This document shows, in pieces, positions 34,246-46,388 of a stretch of DNA of 64,000 nucleotides; positions within the stretch are counted from its first letter, which is position 1; every line of letters starts with the position of its first letter. Source of the stretch: Siphlonurus alternatus (lineage: Eukaryota; Arthropoda; Insecta; Ephemeroptera; Siphlonuridae); contig OX463779.1 of NCBI GenBank assembly GCA_949825025.1, positions 27,122,539 to 27,186,538 on the forward strand. The letters run 5' to 3'. Made by a program: the position numbers and the translations under genes. The notes beneath the pieces were generated by a model, which saw only the letters and a list, made by a program, of their open reading frames with translations, did no database searches and had not been told where the DNA came from.

Positions 34246-34912
34246 GGGTAAGATAACGCCACCAATGTTAAAAAAATTCCTCACACAAAAATTCTGAAAA
34301 AAAATGAAATGTTCTCCTCTACACCCCCTATCAGTATATAGCCAAAATATCAGGTATATACATCAAATACGATTAGTTTTTGAGTTATGAATGGAGTACC
34401 GACCTCAAATTTTTTTACTGCAGAAATGGATAGAGGGTGCAAAAATATGCCACTCTGATTTTTTCAGATTTTTTAGGGACCGGGAAGTATTGCTAAAAAG
34501 TTTTGGCGAGGTGGGGTTCGAATCCACGTCCCTTTTGGGTCTATATCTTTTATTAAGAGAGGCGGCAAGAGGCGGCACTTTTTCTGCACTTTCAATAATT
34601 TTTTAAAAATACTTCCCGGTCTCAGAAAAATCTGAAAAAATTCAGAGTATCACATTTTTGCACCCTCTATTCATTTCTGCAATAAAAAATTTTGAGGTCG
34701 GTACTCCATTTTTAAAGTTGACTAATTTAACATGGAAGTTTCATTTCTCCAGCATGTTAACTCAAAAACTAGATCGTATTTGTGTACCTGATATTTTAGC
34801 TACTGATAGGAGGTGTAGAGGAGAACATTTTAATTTTTATCCAGAATTTTTGAGTGAGGGATTTTTTTTAATTATATATATAACATTTTGGTGGCGTACC
34901 GTTATCTTACCC
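34246..34912. mobile_element. piggyBac-like MITE, family A copy 1 (interrupted)
   Basis: Flanked by TTAA on both sides (34242-34245, 34913-34916). The left end reads GGGTAAGATAACGCCACC and the right end is its near reverse complement. A 319-bp family B element sits in the left half. TTAA duplication and a GGG-type end are typical of piggyBac-like elements. Confidence 0.88.
34391..34709. mobile_element. Family B 319-bp palindromic element, copy 1 (nested)
   Basis: Begins ATGGAGTACCGACCTCAAAT and ends with the reverse complement. Two other copies (44162, 60305) have exactly the same length. Its centre differs from theirs and contains the B-box-like string GGTTCGAATCC. No clear target duplication at this site. 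Confidence 0.88.
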
Positions 34913-35387
34913 TTAAAAATTAGTAATAATAACAAAACATTAACATAGACATACATTAATTAAATTAGTTTATTACAAATTACTCTAAAGTAATAATATT
35001 CTAATTATTGCAACTATAATATATAAATATACAAATTATTAATTTAAAAATAAGTTCTGATTTTGAACTATGAATTGAAGTTTCTCTTTTGGAAGTTTCT
35101 AGTGCAAAATGATAGTTACCACCTGCAAAAAAATATTTTTGTATGCATTTAAATTATAGTTGTATCATGTGTAAATGAAAAATGGTGTAAAAGTATCAAA
35201 TAATTTGCAAAGCCAAATTCTTTATGTCGAAGAAGTTTTAAAATAAAACTCAAACAACAAATATTGATTTTATTTTAGAACAAATGTTAATTTTTTACCA
35301 AAATATAGAAATTGGATTTTTGGAATTCAGAAATCATCGGGATTTTTTTCTATTATGTTGCTAACACTGTATGTTTTAAAAGTTACG

Positions 35388-38300
35388 ATGGCTGCTTCCG
35401 CTGTAATTCGTGTAAAACGTTCTCGTGATGAAAAACCTTTGGAAGCTCTTATTATTTCCTGCAAGAGGCAAAAATGTGATGCAGGCGATTTTGAAACTCC
35501 ATTCAATACAGTACTGACTTTTGCCGGCACGGTACAAAACCAGGTGAGCCAAAATCAAGCAATGCAATGCCGGCTTCTCTATTAAGCTGCATGTTCCTGA
35601 TGAAGGGACGGCCTGCTGTCTTTTTCTCCTTATTTGCACATTATTATGATTATGTATTTGTTGACTTTTGTTAAAAGCAACTATATTTTATCTTATGCAA
35701 ATGCATACTCCATGAGAAATATCCTTAATTCCTCTTTTTTTTTTACATTTTTAGGAAGAAAGTGTACACAGTCAACTCTCCAAAGCACTGAAAGATGTCA
35801 AGTTTCAAGCATCAATTAAATCTCACATTCCAAACGTGAAAGAGAAGCTAAGAGAAGAAGTAAAAAGGAAACAGCAAAATGATCGTTTCAAGGTAACAAT
35901 TAATACATTTATCAATTACTTACCGTTGTCATCAGGCTTGTACACAACAGCATTATCGCATGGCATATATATCATATTCCAGACCAGGATTGCGATGTTC
36001 ACACGTAGGGCCCCAAACTGTGAGCCATACTGTATGCATATATAGTAGTATCATAGTATGATTAGTATGCATATGTCCTTAACTGCCGCAGTATAAACGA
36101 TGTGCATACTTTTTTTCACGACCAAAGTTGTCCTGTACAGTATATGCAGCATATACCAGCATTAACTGTTGCAGTACAACTGTATGCATTCAGTATGATA
36201 CACATACATTAACCATATGATACTTTAAAATATGTATACAGTGTTATAAAATTTTGTGAACTATTTTGCATTAACAAAGTTTTTTTTTTTCCCCATAGCT
36301 TATTAATTTCTATCGGGCGAGTGGATCTGGAGATACCGACAAAGACAGTGAAATGGTTGACGACCTCACTGTGTTCGACATCGAGAGCCAGCCTTCAGAG
36401 GTGAGAATCAAAATTATAATATGGACAATTTCTCTCTGGGAATTCTTACAGTAAATGAACATAAGTTGATAATAGATAAAGGTGATAAAATTTCAGCAGT
36501 ACATAGTTCATAATTCAAAAGAAAGAGGGGGGTATGGGGAAATAGAGGAAGCTTCAGCCAAGTTTCTGGATTCTTGATTGTGAGTTGTTGAGTTGCATTC
36601 TGTTTGGGAACTAACACCTGATTGGTCGCAGGAGCCCGGCTGCTCCACTGAGTGTGATGACGGCTCGGAGAACTTTGAATATGATCTTTACTATGCCGCC
36701 TCGGCATCAGCCACAGACTTCTCCCTGGGCGTGCTCAATGGTAACCTAAGGTAAGCTCACGAGAAGCTCCAACCAAGCATATTTTCTCCATAAGACACCA
36801 TGTTAAAAAAATTGACATTCGTCTAGGCTATTATGTTATTATTTATTTGTAGCTATATAAAGATCCCTATATGTAGTCACAATTAATGTACCAATTAAAT
36901 GGTATTTAATGTTTAATCATATTTAATGTGAATAAATAAATATAATAAAAAATATCCTATTGGGGTTCTACCTTTTCTCTATAATTTTGTTTTCATAAGC
37001 AACTTTTTTTATTTATTTTTTTATTATGTATTGTATTTTCTAATTATTTTTTTATTTCGTTGTACAATATCTTGATTTTTTAGGAGTTTTGCCTGAATGA
37101 AGCATTTATAAAATGTGTTTTATTATACATAATTAAAATTAGTTTCAACAATTGAGACAAAATTCAACAATTTAAACATGATAACAAAGAGCTTACATTG
37201 TAACGAGATCGAACGCCCATGTTAAATATATTTCCTAGCATTTAACATATAAACTATAAACCAAAGAAAAAGTCTAGATGAAGTGAAAATGAGAAGTTAT
37301 TCTTGGAACGTCCAGATGGCGACCGGCACACCCCCAAATGCTTTTAACTTGCAGCTGCAACGCCATCTGAACGCCACTGCGCTGAAACTTTGGAATAACA
37401 CATTTTTTCGTACTCGCACTTCCTTCAAGATCTGTGATGTTTGAACAGAATTTTGGCCATAAGCGTTCTATATCTCTACACTATAAGAACTTTGATGATA
37501 GCTTCTTAGAGAAAATACCTAGAAATCTTGGAATATTGCAATAAATTGCAATTTTCTTTGCCTGCATTGAGAGGTCCAGGTTTTGACTGGAGATTTTTTA
37601 CAATGCAGTGTGCAGCCTTATGACTTGGTGCCAGATGTGTGGCCAGAGGGGGAGGGGCCAGATAACGACAGTGAAGACAGCAATGACGAGAACAACTGGC
37701 GCAACGAATACCCCGATGAGGAGGATGAAGACAAGGAAAGGTGAGCTTGAAACTCGTTAGTTATTAGGGGACGTGGGAAACCTGGAAGTATGAGAGAAAT
37801 CATGCACCGTAATTTCAATAATTCTATTTAAAAATAAAGAGATGGAAGCTTCATGTAGCTTTTTCTTGATTGGTCTTTTGCTAGTAGCAGCTAACAAGCT
37901 AAATTTATAGAAAAATTGTTTCACTTAACTTGCTTCTACTCACATACTTTTCACATAGTTAAATTTTTTACTCTAAATATTTACTTTTTCATTGATCTGA
38001 TTTTTTTTTTTTTTTTTTAAATAGAAATGTAAAAGTTGGAGATTATTTTGTTTTTGCTTCATATGCTGTACATCCTGGTTTAAATAACATTGATAATTAG
38101 TGAAATTGACTAAACCTTGGCATTGCTGCAGTAATTGGTGATATTTATGTAACTGACATTCATGTTGTGCACAGCGACTGCAGTGATGACGATGGACTGT
38201 ACAGGCGGATGGCCAGGTGTGCAATAGGTAAACATCCAGCGTCATACACAGGATACTTTTAAATTCCCCCACATTCAAAATATCCCTTTTGTTAAATATC

Positions 38301-38705
38301 ATTTGCAATCAAATGTTTAATTGGTTTTATCTTTTTCAAATACTGGGATCAACGTTAACACTGCAGTTTCTACCCAGTTGTGAAAGTATTTTTACAAAAG
38401 ACAAAGTTTTTACATTTATTTACAGCTAGGTGTATCAATTGTTGATGTTAATATGCCGTATTAAGTTCAATACTAATTAAAAAAAAAAGTGTCAACCTAT
38501 AAATCTAGTCTATAAATCTACTCTAACACTCGGTGAATCCGTACAGAGATATTGAGAGTGTCTTGTTGCAGGGCTGGAAGAGCTTTCGAGCGACGAAGAT
38601 GACGAGAACCTTCCTTACGAAAAGTCACGTCGCCGCTATGAGGCACACCTGGAGCTCGGCAGTAGTAGCAGCTCCGAGGAAAGTGACGCGGTGGCGGAGG
38701 ACTGA
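35388..38705 (+). CDS. SLC7A6OS: RNA polymerase II nuclear localization protein, SLC7A6OS/Iwr1 family
   Basis: Seven exons: 35388-35543, 35755-35892, 36299-36400, 36632-36750, 37609-37740, 38175-38227, 38572-38705. Junction phases agree and give 277 residues, near the ~309 of the human protein. Iwr1 binds assembled RNA polymerase II in the cytoplasm and directs its nuclear import through an N-terminal nuclear localization signal. Visible support: the family N-terminus AVIRVKRSRDEKPLEALIISCKRQK, written here only as its parts AVIRVKR and EALIISCKR; the conserved YDLYY in exon 4; and acidic NNWRNEYPDEE in exon 5, followed by DDDGLY. The C-terminus is Ser/Glu-rich. Start chosen at 35388 (MAAS), where family similarity begins; an in-frame ATG at 35355 would add 11 residues of unlikely sequence. 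Confidence 0.9.
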
Positions 38706-38807
38706 CTTCATGCATTGCTACGTTAACCAGGACCATAAGCAATGCAGGCGCATCATTTTAAAGTTGTCACCCAAGGAGCTGTGCAGGTACTCATAAAGTT
38801 AGCTGTC

Positions 38808-38813
38808 ATTAAA
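38808..38813 (+). terminator. Candidate SLC7A6OS polyadenylation signal
   Basis: ATTAAA about 100 bases after the stop codon. A canonical AATAAA is not seen until 40161, so either could serve. Confidence 0.3.
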
Positions 38814-38977
38814 CTGTGTAAAAAATGTAAAAGTTTATTTATATAATTAGCAGTTAAGAAGTTTTTTATTCAAGTGTTTTATTGTTACATACATTGTTTA
38901 TCAATAGAAAAACTTAAATGTTCATTTTTGTTTTGAGCGTTGTGCAAAATATGAAGCAGCCTTTGATAAAATTTGTA

Positions 38978-39104
38978 TAAAGCCTGTATTACACGGTACA
39001 ATTTTTTCTTACAAGAAAATGTCATCTCAATACAAACAAATGAAGTTAACGTTTTCTTGTAGAGAAAAATTGTATTCAAAATTGCTTCGTGTAATACCGG
39101 CTTA
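38978..39104. mobile_element. Short palindromic MITE (copy 2 of the 22558 family)
   Basis: Begins TAAAGCCTGTATTACACGG and ends CGTGTAATACCGGCTTA. It shares the middle block CAATACAAACAAATGAAGTT with the 22558 copy. Confidence 0.85.
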
Positions 39105-39289
39105 ATTAATGGAAATTGTTTGAAAAAAAGAAATATAGAGTTGATAAAATGGACATGATTTGAGAGCCAACTTGTGAATTGCATAATTTTTCATATTTTC
39201 CACTGTGGCAAGTCATGTGTTGTTTCAGCTTGATCTATCTTATAAATCAAAGACTACGGTATACGGCTGACAAAATCAGAGTCATAATA

Positions 39290-39747
39290 GGGTACTGACA
39301 AAAAAAAAAAAAAAAGTTTCAAGTTTTTGTCAACATTTCAAAAGGTACGAGAATTTCATGAAGAACAAGCCCTATTACAGCATTCTACGACAATTTCCTG
39401 ATTTTATATGAATTTTTAAAACCTCTCAAAAATGATGTCTCAACATTGAATCATAAATGGGAAAATAGATAAGTTAACATTGCCAAATCCCATACTTAAT
39501 ATTGAAATGTAACCAAAACTTCATTTGTAAGGTTTTTAGGTGCTGGAATCACGATAATGTTCATTTTGACAATGTTAACTGATTTATTTTCCCATTTAAG
39601 AAGCAATGTTGTGACGTCATCAAAAAAAGCTTTAAAAATTCATATAAAATCAGCAAACTGTCATAGAATGCTCTAATAGGGCTCATTCTTCATAGAATTC
39701 ATAGTACTTTTTACTAGTATTGCTAACTCAAATACCGGTCAGTACCC
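39290..39747. mobile_element. 458-bp inverted-repeat element
   Basis: Ends GGGTACTGAC and GTCAGTACCC. The inner arm blocks around CCCTATTA, GCATTCTA and GATTTTATATGAATTTTTAA match in reverse complement. No coding capacity and no clear target duplication. Confidence 0.75.
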
Positions 39748-40644
39748 CATTTCAAATAATGTTGGTTGGTTGGTTCCCAACTTGTTTTTCAACATTGCTC
39801 ACAGTGCTCTCTGGGGCTCCTAATACCCAGTCTGCACGCCAGACAATTAAGTACCGTTTCTAAGTGGGGCACATATGTTGTTTGCACAACATTCCGCAGT
39901 CATAATCACCCCAGCGGAGTATAGACAGCCGTAAGCTGCCTTCCTCCTACCAACTCTTTCATCTAGTAGCCAGTCAACATGATGTATTATTATTATTCAG
40001 TTCTTTTTTTCTTTCTCATAAAGTGTAACAAAAGTTGCTACTTTTAATAGAGAGCTGGCAGCTGGTTTATTTTATGAAGTTAGTGTGCTTTGTATAATGG
40101 CTATATTACATTGTAAAAATGAAATAATTGTATGTATGCTTATTTTGTGATATATATGCAAATAAAAAGTTTAACTGTCTTTTTAACAAAACACTACGGT
40201 ATTATCTTTATTGAAAAAAAACACTCTCTTTTGCATTTATGGAACTGATTAGGGTAGTCCAAAAATATAGAGTTGTCATAAATAATTATCTATGTCAAAG
40301 TTTTATTTTATTTGCTCTGAAGCATGGATAAATATAGAGTTTCTTCATGCTCTCGATGCTTTGAAGTCTTGGCCAGGTGGTTTAAAAAATAGGGATTCAA
40401 AATAGTTGAATATTTTTATAAGTAATTAAATTTTCTAAAAGGCACAATGAAACATTAATTATAGATGCCAATACATTTTATTAATGTATTTACCCAGGCA
40501 CAGACTGGCCTACCGATCCACCGAGCATGGGTCGGTGGGCCGCCGGTCAGAAAGAAAAAAAAGAGTAAAAGGGAGAAAAGAAAAGACGGAGAAAAAAAAA
40601 GAGGGAAATAAAAAGAAAATGACAACAAAAACCAATGGAATTAA

Positions 40645-40991
40645 GGGTAAGGTAACGCCACCAATGTTAAAAAAAATCCCTCTCACAAAAATTCTGAAAA
40701 AAATTTAAAATGTTCTCCTCTACACCCCCTATCAGTAGCTAAAATATCAGGTATACAAATACGATCTAGTTTTTGAGTTATGAATTTTTAAAGTTAACCA
40801 ATTTAACATGGGAGTTTCATTTCTCCATGTTAAAGTAGTCAACTTTAAAAATTTATAACTCAAAAACTAGATCGTATTTGTATACCTGATATTTTAGGTA
40901 CTGATAGGGGGTATAGAAGAGAACATTTTAAATTTTTTTCAGAATTTTTGTGAGAGGGATTTTTTTTAACATTGGTGGCGTTACCTTACCC
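40645..40991. mobile_element. piggyBac-like MITE, family A copy 2
   Basis: 347 bp between TTAA repeats (40641-40644, 40992-40995). Ends GGGTAAGGTAACGCCACC, palindromic with arms of about 160 bases. Intact and near-symmetrical. Confidence 0.93.
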
Positions 40992-41572
40992 TTAAAGAGC
41001 AATATCTCTTACATAAATTGATCAAGGAATTAGAGGGAATGAAAGTGCATGCATCAGCTTTATTTGTGGCATGAAGAAGACGATATGTACTGTAGTAGTC
41101 TAGCCCAGGTGTCAATTATTTCCGCGATCTTTTAAATTACTTTTCTAAATTAAAATATTCCGTCTTAAATCATATTATAATCAGAGCTTTTTCTTAGGGC
41201 TCTGGTCTTATATATTTTATGAAAGCATATAATATCATGCATTTAAAATCAAACGCTATATGAAATTATTATATAAGAGAAAAAAAATCATCCGTGTGAT
41301 TGAGATTTATGAATTTGAATCGTACGTATTTTATACATTTTTTTTTGTTATTTTTTAAATACTGATCTATAATCTAAATTTACAATTTACCTAAAAAAAG
41401 AGGAACTTTGTTTAACAAATTAACAATATATAGCATATATCCGATAGCTAGCTGCGAGTACTCGACCTCAGACTTACCAAAACTAAAACAAAAAAGGCGT
41501 GATCCTGCAGGCTCTGCATGCATCACAATTTAATAATTTATACAAAATATGATTCTGAATAAAACAACTTAA

Positions 41573-41928
41573 GGGTATATATTATAAGGTAACGCCACCA
41601 ATGTTAAAAAAAATCCCTCTCACAAAAATTCTGAAAAAAATTTAAAATGTTCTCCTCTATACCCCCTATCAGTACCTAAAATATCAGGTATACAAATACG
41701 ATCTAGTTTTTGAGTTATGAATTTTTAAAGTTGACTACTTTAACATGGAGAAATGAAACTCCCATGTTAAATTGGTCAACTTTAAAAATTCATAACTCAA
41801 AAACTAGCTCGTATTTGTATACCTGATATTTTAGCTACTGATAGGGGGTGTAGAGGAGAACACTTTAAATTTTTTTCAGAATTTTTGTGAGAGGGATTTT
41901 TTTTAACATTGGTGGCGTTACCTTACCC
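41573..41928. mobile_element. piggyBac-like MITE, family A copy 3
   Basis: 356 bp between TTAA repeats (41569-41572, 41929-41932). The left end carries a small insertion (GGGTATATATTATAAGGTAA); otherwise it closely matches copy 2. Confidence 0.92.
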
Positions 41929-42929
41929 TTAAACAACATTTATCTATTTTCCTGGTTAGGTTTATTTTTTAACTATATAGCTGCTGGCGTATTTAATTTG
42001 ACGTATTTCTAATCATCATCACTAATTAATTTTCAATTGAAAGATATGAATAAAAACATTTATAGCAGCAAGGAAATTGTGCTACGTGGGTCTTGTATGA
42101 AATGAAGTTCAAAAATTAATTTAATAATAATTAAAATTAACTGTTGCTTACAACTTACAATCAAATACTTCATATCAGTTATAAGTAAAAAATTCTCAGT
42201 AAAATACTTTGCATTAAATTTACCTAGAAAAAAGTATACAAAATAAGCAATTTATAATATAAAAAACTTGAACTTTTAAGTAAAGTAATGGAGAAAGAAA
42301 TTAAACATTCCTCAGTTATTTGCTTGAAAAGTCCTTTCTCAAACTCCTAATAAATTTATTAATTAATATTGTATTTATTTGGAATCCAAAATCCTTATAT
42401 ATTTCTCCAGTGAACAATTTACCTATATACACAATTCTCGAATATCTCGTCGAGCTATCAAAGGTATAATTCTGCTATTTTTCCCCCTTCCCCCATATAT
42501 GCTGGTATACTTCCAAGTCCAGGAAGTATTTTTAAATTAATTTAAAGTAATTAAGTGCGGCCAAACTATTTGTTAATTGGCTTTTAAAAATCAAGAATTT
42601 ATAATTATAATTTATGCAACAATTTGACACAAAATTTAAAATTTAAGCAATTATTGTTAAAATATGCGCGCAAAACATCTCGGCACAACGAGAGACTTAC
42701 TTATTTCTTCACGCGGTATCAAAATATATTTGTCTGCAAATATAATAATATATATAATTATGATACAACAAACTAGCTAAAAACCACATGCTTCCATTAA
42801 ATTTAGCAATTAAGGAATATGGTGCAAAACACACGGTATCCAGCATCCATCGGCTTCATGCAATCCTAAAAACATACTATCATGCGCGCGCACTTTACTT
42901 TCAATATGACAGTGTAAAGCATCGTAAAA

Positions 42930-44770
42930 AGAGCTTCTGAAGAAATGAAAATCGCTGCTGACAACCTATATAATATCTCGCCGCGCTCTTAATCGCAAAC
43001 CAAAAATAATAAAATTCCTAGCGCTGTACTTACCGGGATGTCCATGGACTGCAATGAGCTCGAATGAGGCGAACTTACCTTAAATTAATTAAGCTTCTTA
43101 TTGCGCGCACTGAACACTATTAAGCTTAAAGTCACTTTAGTTCGCGGGGATACTAGCATAAACACAGCATGCAGGCCGGCCGGGGCACATGATGCACGTC
43201 TAATTGTCAAAATTTAAAGGTCGTGCACATTAAAAACATTTTCTTGCAAAATCAATTAATACATGTAAGCCCTAACTTTAACTCTTAAACAGTTTATTTG
43301 AACATTACATAGTAATTTGCTTTTATTTTGTCCATTTTTCACGCATAAATTTATAATGTCCTACTGGTCCTGTGTTCTACAAAATACAAAATTACTAAAA
43401 TTCACAAAGCAAAATAATTAGATGTCCCTTTGGCGCGTTCGTGTAATTAATTTTCAATCTGCTGGCTAGAGTTGTCAGCACTTAATTCTGAAAATAAATA
43501 GTTTTTGGTATGCTACTACCATGTTAAATAGGTGCTTTTTGCCTACATTCACGTGACGTCATGTTTTTGTGACGTATGGTGAAAGACCCGTGTATGTATT
43601 AGTAGATGTGTTTTCAAAAAAACCATGCAAAAGGGCGCACTAACTTTAAAGTTGTTTTCTTGATGACTTCCAGTCATGTCTGCAGCATATTGCCATGTGG
43701 CATAACTGGCATAATATGTGTGGAATTACTGCAATGTCTGCAATTTATTGGTCAAATTTCTGGTCAATGGTCATCATATATATAAGGCAATGCTGCCGAC
43801 ATGACTGGAAGTCGTCAAGAAAACTACTTTAAAATTAGTGCGCCTTTTTGGGTTTTAAAAACGCATCCTGATAGCCAGAAAGTGCTGCCACCTCTAGCCA
43901 GCAAATTGAAAATAATTTGCACGAACGCGCCAAAGGGACATGTGTCGCATATGTGTTTATTTTGCTCTGTGAATTTTAGTGATTTTGTAGGATATATTAA
44001 TGCTTGAAAAATGGACAAAATAAAAGCAAATTGCTATGTAATATTCAAATAAACAATTTAAGAGTTAAAGTTAAGGCTTATATTATTTATTTTGCAAGAA
44101 AATGTGTTTTTAATGTGCGCATGCAACCCCCGGCCAACAGCCGGCTTAATTTTTTTTGACAATGGAGTATTGTCCTCAATTTTTTTTATTGCAGAAATGG
44201 ATAGAGGGTGCAAAGTTATGCTACCCTGATTTTCTTCAGATTTTTTAGAGACCTGGAACTATTTTTAAAAAATTATTGAAAGTTCTTTTTGTGACGTCAC
44301 GCGGCGGCAAGTCCTATCTTTTTCTTAAGGAGCGGCGTCTCGTGACGTCACGAAAAGGACTTTCAATAATTTTTTAAAAATAGTTCCCGGGCTCTAAAAA
44401 ATCTGAAAAAAATCAGGGTAGCATAACTTTGCACCCTCTATCCATTTCTGCAATAAAAAAAATTGAGGACAATACTCTATTAGGTGCGTACCGGTCGGCG
44501 GTATGCATAATATATATACGTGTGCCCCGACCTGCATGCATGCTGTACGTTTTTATAAATTCTTCTCCTATCTCCGAACTAAAGTGACCAGCAAGCTTAG
44601 TGTTCAGTGCAATAAGAAGCTTATTAAGGTAAGTCCGCCTCGTGTGCAGTCCATGGACATCCCGGTAAGTACAGGAATTTTATTATTTTTGGTTTGCGGA
44701 GAGCACGGTGAGATAGCTAGATCGTCAACAGTGATTTAACCGATTTTCATTTCTTGAGAATTAAGCTCTT
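42930..44770. mobile_element. Long fold-back with ~700-bp arms inside the second hAT
   Basis: The left arm, about 42930-43694, returns in reverse complement at about 43786-44770, where a 319-bp family B element interrupts it. Matched blocks include ATGTCCATGGACTGCA, TTTGGCGCGTTCGTG and GACTTCCAGTCATGTC. Outer limits are approximate. There is no gene. In the right arm two GTAAGT strings (after ATTAAG and after ATCCCG) resemble splice donors. Confidence 0.8.
44162..44480. mobile_element. Family B 319-bp palindromic element, copy 2 (nested)
   Basis: Begins ATGGAGTATTGTCCTCAATT. Arms of about 120 bases enclose a centre with paired GTGACGTCAC motifs. It splits the right arm of the surrounding fold-back. 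Confidence 0.9.
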
Positions 44771-45486
44771 TTTTGAGCATATATGATGCATGCATGGTTG
44801 AATCACCAGTTGAATGCACAGTGTGTACGTACGTATTATACGTACGGGTTATATAAATATATATACACGTGTGTGTCTCTGTTTTTAGGATTATAAATTA
44901 AATTCATGGGTGAATACCGGCCGTTTTTGCGCGCGCGTCATTATATTCTTACTAAATTTAATGAAAGCAGTGGTTTAATTTGTAGTCAAACAAATATATT
45001 TTGATATGTCATGAATATGCTTTAATGCAGTAAATTTAATTAACAGTATACTGCAATGCTCTAGAAAAAAAAATTAAGGAATTGAAATTAAGGAGAGATC
45101 GAGTTCTATACTTAATTATAATTCTTTCGTTTTTCACAAAACATTGGAAATTTATCACTAGACTTGAATAATTAAGATTTAATACTTGGTATTATAATAT
45201 AGTAAAATAATATTAACTGCAGCTAGCTAATATTAAAATTTAATTGAAGCTATATATATATAGTGTAATTTGTGAAAAATTTAGTGAAATTTAGTGAAAA
45301 CCTAAAAAATTGCGACTGCGGCGGGCTACTGGGGGGCTCCGCCCCTCAGACCCCCCTTTGAAGTGTTGGCCCCCGCCTATGTGAGCCGTCATTCCTTCTC
45401 GCTCGGTGGGCCGTTTTGGCCCAGTCCGTGCCTGTATTTACCAACATTTGTCAGAATTAGGGAAGTTTAAAAAAAATATATATTAA

Positions 45487-45759
45487 TGAGTGCGTTTGAA
45501 TTCACGGGCCAGCCCGGGCTGGCCTGGGCTGAAGCGTTTTTTGTCGTCAAGTGGGGCCAGCCCGGCGGCCATTTTTCCTCCTCTCATGACGTCACTTCCT
45601 GGCTGGCCCAGGCTGACGCGGGCGGACTCTACAGTGCGCCTGAGACCTAGCGGACAGACTGGGAACTAATTATGACGTTTCATACCAGGCGACCAAGGTC
45701 ACCGCCATTTTACCCAGCCCGGGCCAGCCCGGGCTGGCCCGTGAATTTAAACGCACTCA
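45487..45759. mobile_element. GC-rich 273-bp inverted-repeat element
   Basis: Ends TGAGTGCGTTTGAATTCACG and near reverse complement, with arms containing GGGCCAGCCCGGGCTGGCC, itself palindromic. It is far GC-richer than the surroundings. No coding capacity; target duplication unclear. Confidence 0.8.
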
Positions 45760-45878
45760 ATGTTTTTATAGGTTCTTGAGAGATGGCAGCACATGTTCTC
45801 TCTGCAAAATAAGTTGCATGCTCATACTTTTCAGGGAACAAAATAAATTTATAAAAATATAAAAAAAAATTATATTAA

Positions 45879-46257
45879 GGGTAAGATAACACCACCAATG
45901 TTAAAAAACATCCCTCACATGAAAATTCTGAAAAAAATTTAAAATGTTCTCCTCTACACCCCCCCCTATCAGTATAATAGCTATAAAATTATCAGGTATA
46001 CAAATATATATATACGTACACGATCTATAGTTTTTGAATTATGAATTTTTAAAGTTGATGGAGAAATGGAACTTCCATGTTAAATTAGTCAACTTTAAAA
46101 ATTCATAACTCAAAAACTAGATCGTATTTGTATACCTGATATTTTAGCTACTGATAGCTAGAGGGTGTAGAGGAGAACATTTTATTTTTTTTTCAGAATT
46201 TTCGTGTGAGGGATTTTTTTTTTTTTTTTAACATTGGTGGCGTTATCTTATATACCC
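45879..46257. mobile_element. piggyBac-like MITE, family A copy 4
   Basis: Between TTAA repeats (45875-45878, 46258-46261). Ends GGGTAAGATAACACCACC, with several TA-rich expansions inside the arms. Confidence 0.9.
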
Positions 46258-46388
46258 TTAATAACTCAAAAACTAGATCGAATTTGTATACCTGATATTT
46301 AGCTACTGATATTATAGGGGAGGAGAATACATATTTTAAGATAATTTTCAAGTGTGGAAATTTTTTGGACATTGGGCGTGTTATATAA

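Larger units (their letters stand above)
32504..35387. other. BTAF1 3' UTR and spacer to SLC7A6OS
   Basis: AT-rich, with no gene seen. It contains candidate poly(A) signals and one piggyBac-like element (34246-34912) with another element inside it. Confidence 0.7.
38706..40494. other. Downstream flank of SLC7A6OS
   Basis: No gene seen. It holds two inverted-repeat elements (38978-39104, 39290-39747) and, at 39760-40000, a GC-richer stretch I cannot assign. Confidence 0.65.
40495..45434. mobile_element. Second hAT-like DNA transposon (non-autonomous), heavily nested
   Basis: The ends read CAGGCACAGACTGG and the reverse complement of CAGGCACGGACTGG, with the inner block CCACCGAGC shared. An exact 8-bp direct repeat TATTTACC flanks it (40487-40494, 45435-45442). 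The right subterminal part has the GC-rich GGGGGCTCCGCCCC motif often seen in hAT ends. No transposase frame is present. Two piggyBac-like MITEs and a fold-back that itself holds a family B element fill the interior. Confidence 0.9.

Noticed and set aside
34505..34533. tRNA-like T-arm string GGTTCGAATCC
   Set aside because: No A box, D arm or anticodon arm can be placed around it; flanking bases belong to the family B palindrome.
37292..37400. Possible small inverted-repeat element in an SLC7A6OS intron (TTATTC ends, AGATGGCG inside)
   Set aside because: Only short blocks match; arms are too broken to support an element.
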